64,000 nucleotides of DNA from Dongia_A sp035695765 (GTDB lineage: Bacteria > Pseudomonadota > Alphaproteobacteria > Dongiales > Dongiaceae): positions 1 to 64,000 of the forward strand of contig DASRRI010000153.1 in assembly GCA_035695765.1 (NCBI GenBank), written 5' to 3'. A model generated the notes under the pieces. That model had not been told where the DNA came from. It saw only the letters and a list, made by a program, of their open reading frames with translations, and made no database searches. Shown piece by piece: positions 22,927 through 30,597 of the stretch; the stretch's first letter is position 1; each line of letters opens with the position of its first letter. A program made the position numbers and the translations under genes.

Positions 22927-25722
22927 ATGACGTCACCGTATGTCTCTGGCGACATTGGCACCTATCCTCTGACCGGCAATTCGAGAATTGATCCCCTCCT
23001 GGTTTGGGGATTCAAGTGGGGCAGCACTTCGGTCGGTACTCCAATCTCTCTCACTTACAGCTTTCCAACCTACGGCGCGCAATGGCTTGGCGACTACTAC
23101 GATCAGGAGCCGTTCAACGGGTTTCAGCCATTCTCCGCTGCGCAGCAGAATGCCGCACATCAGGCGCTGTCGCTGTGGTCCGAAGTCGCCAACGTTACTT
23201 TCACAGAGGTCGCTGAGACCCCGGGCGACGTTGGAGATATTCGTTTCGGCAACAGTGCTGTCGTCACCAACTCGACGTCGGCAGCATGGGGCTATCTTCC
23301 ATATGACGACGACCTGTATGAATGGCCCGAGAATGGCGATGTCTGGTTCGATTACCAGTACGGACCAAACCTAGAGCTGAACCCGGGACAATTCGGGTTC
23401 TCAACGATGATTCACGAGATCGGTCACGCGATCGGTCTAGACCATCCGTTTGCGGATGTCCCTGGCGAACTCGCAGTGCCCGCGGCGCAGAATAATCAGC
23501 GCTATACCATCATGGCATACAATCTTTACAGCGGCTCGACCATCGAGGCGTACGGGCCGATGTTGTACGACATCCTGGCGATTCAGTACCTCTATGGCGC
23601 CAATATGACGACGCGCGCCGGAGATGACGTCTATACATTCCAGACGGACAAGGAATATCTGGAGTGTATCTGGGACGCGGGCGGCCACGACACGATCGAC
23701 CTCTCCAATCAATTCCGCAATCAGGTCATCGATCTGCGCGAAGGGACGTTCAGCTCGATCGGCATCAAGAACAACGGCCAGACCGGCAATGGCAACGTCG
23801 CGATCGCGTTCAACGTCACGATCGAGGACGCGGTCGGCGGTTCCGGCCATGACAAGATCACCGGCAACAATGCCGACAATTCCCTGGAAGGCGGCATTGG
23901 CAACGATATCCTCGCCGGCGCTGCCGGCGACGACACGCTGGACGGCGGCGTGGGCATCGATTCCATGGCCGGTGGGACCGGCAACGATTTCTATCGCGTC
24001 AACGTCGCCACCGACAAGGTGATTGAAACGCTGACTCTCGGAAAAGGCGGGGGCGTGGACACGGTCGAGAGTGCCGTGACCTATAGTCTCGCGGCCCTGG
24101 TGAACGTGGAGAATCTCGTTCTGACGGGCGCCGGTGATCTCAAGGCCACAGGCAATGCTGGCGTCAACGAGCTGACTGGCAACGGCGGGAACAACATCCT
24201 GGACGGCAAGGCCGGCGCGGACATCCTCAAGGGCGGCGCCGGCAACGATGCCTACATCCTCGACAACGCAGGGGATGTCGTGGACGAAGAGGGCAATGCG
24301 GACGCCTTCGACGAGGTAAAGACGACAGGCCTCATTGCGGCGGCCTTCACGGGGATCGAGAAGTATACTTATACAGGTGCCAAGGCTTGGACCTTTACCG
24401 CCGATTCTGCCGACAACTGGGTGTCGGCTGGCACAGGCAGCGACAACATCACTGGTGGTGACGGCAACGACACCCTGCTTGGGAACGGTGGCAACGACAC
24501 GTTGATCGGTGGCCTGGGCAATGATTGGCTCGATGGCGGCCTCGGCAATGACATGCTCCTCGGTGGCGCCGGAAACGACATCTATGTGATCAACGCTGTT
24601 GGCGACAATATCAATGAAGAAGGCAATGCGGATACTGACGACCTAGTCCGTTCGACGGTCACCATCAATCTAGCTGTCCTGGCGGCAGGGCTGGTTGAAC
24701 ATGCAGTCTTGATTGGGACAGGCGCGATCAGCGCTTATGGGAATGCCGCGAACAACATCCTGACTGGCAACAATGGCGCCAACATCCTCGATGGCGGCAT
24801 TGGCGCTGACATACTTACAGGCGGCAAGGGTGGCGATACTTATGTCGTCGACAATGCCGGTGATCAAATCACCGAAGACATCGCCGGCACACTGGGCGGC
24901 ATCGACACGGTCAAGAGCTCGATCGACTTTAACCTGGCATCGCTGGTCAACATCGAGAAGCTGACGCTGCTGGCGGGCTTCGGCGATCTGCACGCGACCG
25001 GCAACCTGCTCAACAACACACTAACCGGCAACGAGGGGGCCAACGTCCTCGACGGCGGTACTGGCAAGGATACGATGGCCGGGGGCGCCGGCGATGACTA
25101 TTACTATGTCGACAATATCGGCGACGTGGTGACTGAAAGTCTCGCCAACGGCAAGGGCGGTGGCATCGATACGGTCGAGAGCCAAGTTACCTACAGCCTC
25201 GCGTCGCACGCTAACGTCGATCACCTGATCCTGACCGGCGGCAACGCGATCAACGGCACCGGCAATGCGCTCGACAATCACATCACCGGCAATAGCAACG
25301 TGAACACGCTGAACGGTGGTTCAGGCAACGATACGCTGATCGGCGGCGACGGCAATGATGTCCTGCTTGGTGGGGTGGGCAACGATTTCCTGCAAGCGGG
25401 TGACGGCAGCGACAAGATGACTGGCGGGGCCGGCAACGACATCTTCGACTTCAATCTCGTGAGCGAGCTGGGCAACCTGGATTTCATCACAGATTTCAAG
25501 AAAGGCGCGGACCTGCTCGACATCCACGATCTGCTTAGCAATGCGAGCTATGCTGGATCTGACATCTTTGGTGATGGAATCGTCAGCTTCACCTACAGCG
25601 GAACAACGACGAACGTGTTGTTCGATGCGGATGGCACTCTCGGCGGCGGTTCGACAACCGCGCTCGCCAGCCTGCTAAACGTCAACTTGACCAGCGCCGA
25701 CACCACCAGCTTTATCGTCTAG
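22927..25722 (+). CDS. Serralysin-like M10 metalloprotease with RTX calcium-binding repeats
   Basis: This 931-residue secreted protease has the zinc site HEIGHAIGLDH (His163, His167, His173) and the Met-turn TIMAY at Met196, as in the serralysin/metzincin family. From ~residue 315 to ~850 there are several blocks of glycine-rich nonapeptides (GGxGNDxLxGG), interspersed with a repeated VDTVESxVTYSLA-type module. There is no N-terminal signal peptide. The C-terminus ends in TTSFIV, consistent with type I secretion, but no ABC/HlyD/TolC genes lie nearby. ATG 22927 is chosen over a GTG at 22861 because GGGGAAG (22916-22922) is well placed. It is much longer than classic serralysins (~470) because of the extra repeat blocks. 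Confidence 0.9.
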   Translation: MTSPYVSGDIGTYPLTGNSRIDPLLVWGFKWGSTSVGTPISLTYSFPTYGAQWLGDYYDQEPFNGFQPFSAAQQNAAHQALSLWSEVANVTFTEVAETPGDVGDIRFGNSAVVTNSTSAAWGYLPYDDDLYEWPENGDVWFDYQYGPNLELNPGQFGFSTMIHEIGHAIGLDHPFADVPGELAVPAAQNNQRYTIMAYNLYSGSTIEAYGPMLYDILAIQYLYGANMTTRAGDDVYTFQTDKEYLECIWDAGGHDTIDLSNQFRNQVIDLREGTFSSIGIKNNGQTGNGNVAIAFNVTIEDAVGGSGHDKITGNNADNSLEGGIGNDILAGAAGDDTLDGGVGIDSMAGGTGNDFYRVNVATDKVIETLTLGKGGGVDTVESAVTYSLAALVNVENLVLTGAGDLKATGNAGVNELTGNGGNNILDGKAGADILKGGAGNDAYILDNAGDVVDEEGNADAFDEVKTTGLIAAAFTGIEKYTYTGAKAWTFTADSADNWVSAGTGSDNITGGDGNDTLLGNGGNDTLIGGLGNDWLDGGLGNDMLLGGAGNDIYVINAVGDNINEEGNADTDDLVRSTVTINLAVLAAGLVEHAVLIGTGAISAYGNAANNILTGNNGANILDGGIGADILTGGKGGDTYVVDNAGDQITEDIAGTLGGIDTVKSSIDFNLASLVNIEKLTLLAGFGDLHATGNLLNNTLTGNEGANVLDGGTGKDTMAGGAGDDYYYVDNIGDVVTESLANGKGGGIDTVESQVTYSLASHANVDHLILTGGNAINGTGNALDNHITGNSNVNTLNGGSGNDTLIGGDGNDVLLGGVGNDFLQAGDGSDKMTGGAGNDIFDFNLVSELGNLDFITDFKKGADLLDIHDLLSNASYAGSDIFGDGIVSFTYSGTTTNVLFDADGTLGGGSTTALASLLNVNLTSADTTSFIV

Positions 25723-26516
25723 GCCACCATTACCTCCACGTCCGCCGCTTCGAGCGCTTGCGCGAGGTCGGCGGGCGGGGGGCTGTCGGTGACGATGAGG
25801 TCGATCTCCGCCAACGGGCAGGCGGCGATCAAGCCCTTGGCGGCGAATTTGCTGCAGTCTGCTGCGAGGATGACGCGCTCGGCGCGCTCGACCAGCACCC
25901 GGCACACCTCGACCTCGCACATATGGTGATCCATCACGCCGAATTCGCGGCTGATTGCGGCTGCTGAAATGATCGCGGTCTCGGCGCTGAATTGGGCGAG
26001 GAAGCTGAGGCACGCCGGACCATAGGACGCGCAATCGTCGGCGCGCACCTCGCCGCCTGCGAGATAGACGCGGTTGCTTTCGCCCGCCACCAGCATCTGT
26101 GCGACCGGGGCGGAGATCGTGACGGTGGTGAGGCCACGATGCCCGCGCAGCGCCTCCGCCACATAGAGCGTGGTGCTGCCGCTGTCGATCAGCAGGGATT
26201 CGCCGTCCTTGATCTCGCGCCCGATCGCCTGGGCGATGCGCTTCTTGGCGCCCATGTTGGCGGCCATCCGCTGCTGCAGCGGCTCGTCGTCGCGGCTCTC
26301 CGGCCACAGCACATTGCCGTGCTGCTTCACCAGGATGCCCTTGGCCGCCAGCGTCCTGACATCACGCCGGATGGTCTCAGTCGAGACCTGCAACGCGTCC
26401 GCGAGCGCGCTGACACTGAGCACGCGGTCACGCCGCAGCCGTTCCACCAGATCCTCCTGGCGGCTGTTCAGCCGCAGCGACGTCCAGCCTTCTTCCAATG
26501 CCATGAGAATCCCCAT
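25719..26516 (-). CDS. DeoR/GlpR family transcriptional regulator
   Basis: This 265-residue regulator has the N-terminal DeoR helix-turn-helix (RQEDLVERLRRDRVLSVSALADAL, then STETIRRDVRTL) and the sugar-phosphate-isomerase-like effector domain (LLIDSGSTTLYVAEAL, LAGGEVRADD, ISREFGVMDHH, ADCSKFAAKG). Such proteins are usually repressors relieved by a phosphorylated sugar. It is divergent from the dimethylglycine dehydrogenase-like gene at 26657, with 140 bp between them, so it may control that cluster. Its stop overlaps the protease stop. A second in-frame start lies four codons in. Confidence 0.9.
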   Translation of the reverse strand: MGILMALEEGWTSLRLNSRQEDLVERLRRDRVLSVSALADALQVSTETIRRDVRTLAAKGILVKQHGNVLWPESRDDEPLQQRMAANMGAKKRIAQAIGREIKDGESLLIDSGSTTLYVAEALRGHRGLTTVTISAPVAQMLVAGESNRVYLAGGEVRADDCASYGPACLSFLAQFSAETAIISAAAISREFGVMDHHMCEVEVCRVLVERAERVILAADCSKFAAKGLIAACPLAEIDLIVTDSPPPADLAQALEAADVEVMVA

Positions 26517-26656
26517 CCAGCCCCCCGATCAAATCAACATGAATGCCACAATATTGCAAGAGAATAGTTCGAATACTGTTGGTTTGAGGCTGGATTTATC
26601 CCGGATTATGTGGTTTCTGGTCTCTCGAGCGCCTCACGACGATATGGACCGGGACC

Positions 26657-29104
26657 ATGACCACACTCCCCACCCAAGTCCGCGCCATCATCATTGGCGG
26701 GGGCATCATCGGCTGCTCGACGGCCTATCACTTGGCCAAGCTCGGCTGGAAAGACGTCGTGCTGATTGAGCGGCACAAGCTCACCTCCGGCAGCACGTGG
26801 CACGCGGCCGGGTTGGTCGGGCAGTTGCGCGCCTCTGCCAACATCACGCAGCTCCTCAAATACTCGGTCGAGCTCTACGACAAGCTGGAGCAGGAGACCG
26901 GGCTTGCGACGGGCTGGAAGCGCAATGGCGGATTGCGCCTCGCCTGCAATGCGGAGCGCATGGTCGAGATCAGGCGCCAGGCGACGACGGCTCATTCCTT
27001 CGGGCTGGAGATGGAACTGCTTTCTCCGCAAGAGGCGCAGAAGCTGTGGCCCATCATGGACATCTCCGATGTGGTCGGCGCCGCCTTCCTGCCGACCGAT
27101 GGGCAGGTCAATCCGGCCGACATCACGCAATCGCTGGCCAAGGGCGCGCGCCTGGGCGGCGTCAAGATCATCGAGGAGACAGCTGTCACCGGCATCCTCG
27201 TTGAGAAAGGCCGCGCAGTCGGTGTCGAGACCAGCCAGGGCAGGATCAAGGCCGATGTCGTTATCAACTGCGCCGGACAATGGGCGCGCGGCATCGGCGC
27301 GCTTGCGGGCGTGAGCGTGCCACTCACGTCCGTGCAGCACCAGTATCTGGTGACGGAAGCAATTCCCGGAGTTCCTAAGAACCTGCCGACGTTGCGCGAT
27401 CCAGACCGCCTGATCTATTTCAAGGAGGAAGTCGGCGGGCTGGTGATGGGCGGCTATGAGCACAATCCCAAGCCCTGGCAGAGCCATCCGCTGCCGGAGA
27501 ATTTCGCATTCCAGCTGCTCGAGAATGACACCGATCATTTCGAGCCTTTGATGGAACAAGCGCTGGCGCGCGTACCGGCGTTGGAGAAGGCCGGCATCAA
27601 GCAGATGATCAACGGACCGGAGAGCTTCACGCCCGACGGCAATTTCATCCTCGGCGAGGCGCCGGAGCTGAAGAACTTCTATGTCGGTGCGGGCTTCAAT
27701 GCATTCGGCATCGCTTCGGGCGGTGGCGCGGGCCGTGCGCTCGCCGAGTGGGTTGCGCAAGGCGAAGCGCCGATGGATCTCTGGCCAGTCGATATCCGCC
27801 GCTTCGGCCAGGTGCATCGCGACCGCAACTGGGTCATCAGCCGCACGCTCGAGGCTTACGCACACCATTATTCGATGGCCTGGCCGCATGAGGAGATGGA
27901 AAGCGCGCGGCCGGTCCGGACCTCTCCGCTCTATGGAAGGCTGAAAGATCAAGGCGCCGCATTCGGTTGGAAGCTCGGCTGGGAGCGGCCGAACTGGTTT
28001 GCGCCAAAAGGTGTGGAACCGAAGGACGTCTACACCTACGGGCGGCAGAACTGGTTCCCGCACGTCGGTGCCGAGCACAAGGCCTGCCGCGAGAACGTCG
28101 TGCTGATCGACCAGACCTCCTTTGCCAAGTTCCTGATGGTTGGCAAGGATGCCGAGGCTGCGCTCAGTTGGATTTGCTCCAACGACGTAGCGGTGAAGCC
28201 GGGGCGGCTGGTCTATACCCAGATGCTGAACGAGCGGGGTGGGATCGAGTGCGACCTCACCGTGTCGCGGCTCGATGAGGATTGCTACTACATCGTCACT
28301 GGCACCGGCTTCGCCACGCACGACTTCAATTGGATGCGCCGGCATATACCCGGCGGCCTCGATGCGCGGCTGATCGATATCACGTCTTCGAATGGCGCCC
28401 TCAACCTGATGGGTCCAAAGGCGCGCGAGGTATTGAGCAGTATCACCGAGACAGACGTCAGCAATGCCGCTTTCCCCTTCGGCCATCAGCGCGAGATCAC
28501 GATCGCCGGCGCGCTGGTGCGCGCTCTGCGCGTCACCTATGTAGGCGAGCTTGGCTGGGAACTGCATGTGCCGATGGACTCGCTCGCCAGCGTCTATGAT
28601 GCGCTGATGAAGGCGGGCGCGCCGCATGGAATCCGCAACGCCGGCTATCGCGCGATCGAGAGTCTGCGCCTGGAAAAATTCTATCGCGCCTGGTCGAGCG
28701 ATATTTCGCCGGATCATTCGCCGTTGGAAGCGAACATGGCCTGGGCCGTGAAACTGAAAAAGAATGCGCCGTTTCTCGGGCGCGACGCGCTCGCCAAGCA
28801 GGCGGCAAAAAGGCTGCCCAAGCTGCTCGCCTGCTTCACCGTCGATGATCCCTCGATCGTGCTGCTGGGGCGCGAGACCATCTTCCGCAACGGCAAGCAA
28901 GTGGGCTGGCTCTCCTCCGGCGGCTATGGTTACACGCTGGAGACCAACATCGGCATCGGTTATGTCCGCGACAAGGAGAATGGCGTGACCGCCGAGGACG
29001 TGCTCTCCGGCACGTATGAGCTGGAGATCGCCTGCGAGCGCTATCCCGCCAAGGTCAGCCTCGAGCCGCTCTACGATCCGAAGATGACGCGGATCAAGGC
29101 CTAG
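26657..29104 (+). CDS. FAD-dependent dimethylglycine/sarcosine dehydrogenase-like protein with GcvT domain, copy 1
   Basis: This 815-residue protein has residues ~8-390 as a DAO-type FAD domain with GGGIIGCSTAYHL. The segment LTSGSTWHAAGL has His49, the residue that in dimethylglycine dehydrogenases is covalently bonded to FAD. Residues ~400-815 are an aminomethyltransferase (GcvT)-like folate domain (LMGPKAREVLSS, YVGELGWELH, YRAIESLRLEKFYRAW). The expected reaction is oxidative N-demethylation of a methylated glycine, with formaldehyde passed to tetrahydrofolate. Substrate is not fixed by sequence. Followed by methyltransferase and acetyltransferase genes and a second copy at 30598. Confidence 0.88.
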   Translation: MTTLPTQVRAIIIGGGIIGCSTAYHLAKLGWKDVVLIERHKLTSGSTWHAAGLVGQLRASANITQLLKYSVELYDKLEQETGLATGWKRNGGLRLACNAERMVEIRRQATTAHSFGLEMELLSPQEAQKLWPIMDISDVVGAAFLPTDGQVNPADITQSLAKGARLGGVKIIEETAVTGILVEKGRAVGVETSQGRIKADVVINCAGQWARGIGALAGVSVPLTSVQHQYLVTEAIPGVPKNLPTLRDPDRLIYFKEEVGGLVMGGYEHNPKPWQSHPLPENFAFQLLENDTDHFEPLMEQALARVPALEKAGIKQMINGPESFTPDGNFILGEAPELKNFYVGAGFNAFGIASGGGAGRALAEWVAQGEAPMDLWPVDIRRFGQVHRDRNWVISRTLEAYAHHYSMAWPHEEMESARPVRTSPLYGRLKDQGAAFGWKLGWERPNWFAPKGVEPKDVYTYGRQNWFPHVGAEHKACRENVVLIDQTSFAKFLMVGKDAEAALSWICSNDVAVKPGRLVYTQMLNERGGIECDLTVSRLDEDCYYIVTGTGFATHDFNWMRRHIPGGLDARLIDITSSNGALNLMGPKAREVLSSITETDVSNAAFPFGHQREITIAGALVRALRVTYVGELGWELHVPMDSLASVYDALMKAGAPHGIRNAGYRAIESLRLEKFYRAWSSDISPDHSPLEANMAWAVKLKKNAPFLGRDALAKQAAKRLPKLLACFTVDDPSIVLLGRETIFRNGKQVGWLSSGGYGYTLETNIGIGYVRDKENGVTAEDVLSGTYELEIACERYPAKVSLEPLYDPKMTRIKA

Positions 29105-29163
29105 CGCCCTCTGGCCAAAAGGCCCCTTCTTGATGTCTGATGGCCCCGAAAGAGGCCGGCGCC

Positions 29164-29934
29164 ATGGCTGACAAGCTTCCACACGACTACGACACGGCGA
29201 TGCTCGAGATGCTCGACATCATCTGGGGCGATGGATTCATGTCCCCGGGTGGACCGCAGGCCGTGCGAGAGATTTTGGAGGGCATCGATCTTCGCGGTCA
29301 GAGCGTGCTCGATATCGGCTGCGGGATCGGCGGCGTGGAACAGGTGCTGGTTGCGCTGGGCGCGGCTCGTGTGACGGCGGTCGATGTCGCGGCGCCTTTG
29401 ATCGCGCTGGCGCGCCGGCGCTTCATCGATCATCGCATAACGTTCGTGGCAATCGAGCCGGAGAAGCCGCTGCCTTTTGCCGATGGAAGCTTTGACGTGG
29501 CTTTCACCAAGGATGCCTGGCTGCATGTGATCGACAAGCTCGCCATGTTGCGCGAGGTGAACCGCGTGCTGAAGCCCGGTGGGCGGTTGGCCGGCGGCGA
29601 TTGGATGAAGGGGCCGGAACCCTATAGCGCCGACATGATTTATTTCATCGAGTTAGAAGGTATTCCTTATCACCCGACGACGCTCGCGGATTATGGATCG
29701 ATGTTGCATGAGATCGGATTCGAGCAGGTGAAGCTCCTGGACGTGAATGCCTGGTATCGCGATCCGGCGAACCAGGAGCTGGCGCGGATGAAGGGTGAGC
29801 TGTTCGAGATGATGACTGAGAAGCTGGGCGAAGAGGCGCGCGATCATTTCATCGAGGATTGGCGCATGCTGACAGTCGTCCTGGACAAGGGCGAGTTGCG
29901 TCCTGGGCGGCTGTGGGTGACGAAGGCGGCATGA
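29164..29934 (+). CDS. SAM-dependent class I methyltransferase
   Basis: This 256-residue methyltransferase has the SAM-binding motif I VLDIGCGIGG, the acidic strand end AVDVA and the post-motif segment LPFADGSFDVAFTKDAWLHV. The overall pattern (RVLKPGGRLAGGDWM, then the terminal HFIEDWRML) resembles phosphoethanolamine/sarcosine-type N-methyltransferases. ATG 29164 is chosen over 29140 because AAAGAGG (29149-29155) is correctly spaced. It overlaps the acetyltransferase start as ATGA. Between two demethylating dehydrogenases it may methylate a small amine, but that is inference. Confidence 0.85.
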   Translation: MADKLPHDYDTAMLEMLDIIWGDGFMSPGGPQAVREILEGIDLRGQSVLDIGCGIGGVEQVLVALGAARVTAVDVAAPLIALARRRFIDHRITFVAIEPEKPLPFADGSFDVAFTKDAWLHVIDKLAMLREVNRVLKPGGRLAGGDWMKGPEPYSADMIYFIELEGIPYHPTTLADYGSMLHEIGFEQVKLLDVNAWYRDPANQELARMKGELFEMMTEKLGEEARDHFIEDWRMLTVVLDKGELRPGRLWVTKAA

Positions 29935-30491
29935 ACGCGCAAACGCCTATAGAGCCGTTTGTGCGGCCCGCCATCTTCGACGACGCCGAAGGCATCGCCA
30001 AGGTGCATGTGAAAGGCTGGCAGGAGGCCTATGTCGGTCAGCTGCCTCAGCATGTCTTGGACCGGCAATCGGTGCCCGCGCGCATGCGGATGTGGTCCGG
30101 GCTGTTGCAGGAATCTGCCGACAGCCGCTGGACCTTCGTCGCGATCGACCCGGCGGCCGGCATTGTCGGTTTCGTGGGCGGCGTGCGCGCCAAGCGGGTC
30201 ATGTATGGCCCTGCCTTCAAGGTCCCGGTGCTCTATGTGCTCCAGTCGCACCTGCGCCGCGGCCTGGGGCGACAGCTGATGCATGCGCTGGGGCGGGGAA
30301 TGGTGCAGCATGGTGCGGGCGAAGTGGCGCTTTGGTCGCTGGCGAGCAACAAGCCGGCGCGCGCCTTCTACGAGAAGATCGGCGGGCGTCTGACATCGGT
30401 GCTGGTAGAGCCCGATCGCGACGGAAGGCTCGCACTCGCCGGCTATCGTTGGCGCAGTGCGGCCGACCTAGCGGAGAGGTCCAGCCGCTGA
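29931..30491 (+). CDS. GNAT family N-acetyltransferase
   Basis: This 186-residue acetyltransferase has the GNAT core: N-terminal VRPAIFDDAEGIAKVHVKGWQEAYVG, the acetyl-CoA loop LRRGLGRQLM (Q/RxxGxG/A type) and the C-terminal NKPARAFYEKIGGR. ATG 29931 overlaps the methyltransferase stop (ATGA). The open frame extending to 29859 is inside the previous gene and is not used. The acceptor substrate is unknown. It appears co-transcribed with the flanking dehydrogenase-like genes. Confidence 0.88.
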   Translation: MNAQTPIEPFVRPAIFDDAEGIAKVHVKGWQEAYVGQLPQHVLDRQSVPARMRMWSGLLQESADSRWTFVAIDPAAGIVGFVGGVRAKRVMYGPAFKVPVLYVLQSHLRRGLGRQLMHALGRGMVQHGAGEVALWSLASNKPARAFYEKIGGRLTSVLVEPDRDGRLALAGYRWRSAADLAERSSR

Positions 30492-30597
30492 ATATGACTA
30501 AATCTCACGGGCTTTCTGATGATTTGGCCCGTTGCCGCACCCAGGCCCGCTTGGCAGAGTCCGGCGAGCTTTCCGATTTCCAGAGGGACCAGTTTCC

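Noticed and set aside
26560..26580. TTCGAA-centred pseudo-palindrome between the DeoR gene and the dehydrogenase gene
   Set aside because: Outside the TTCGAA core the flanks match poorly, so it is not distinguishable from chance; no operator is claimed.
29101..29136. GGCC-AAAA-GGCC followed by TTCTT after the first dehydrogenase-like gene
   Set aside because: Stem of only four to five pairs; unlikely to terminate, and the downstream genes look co-transcribed.
26606..29182. Very long antisense open frame (858 codons) opposite the first dehydrogenase-like gene
   Set aside because: Composition is typical of an antisense frame in high-GC DNA and it has no recognisable domain; the sense frame is a clear flavoprotein.
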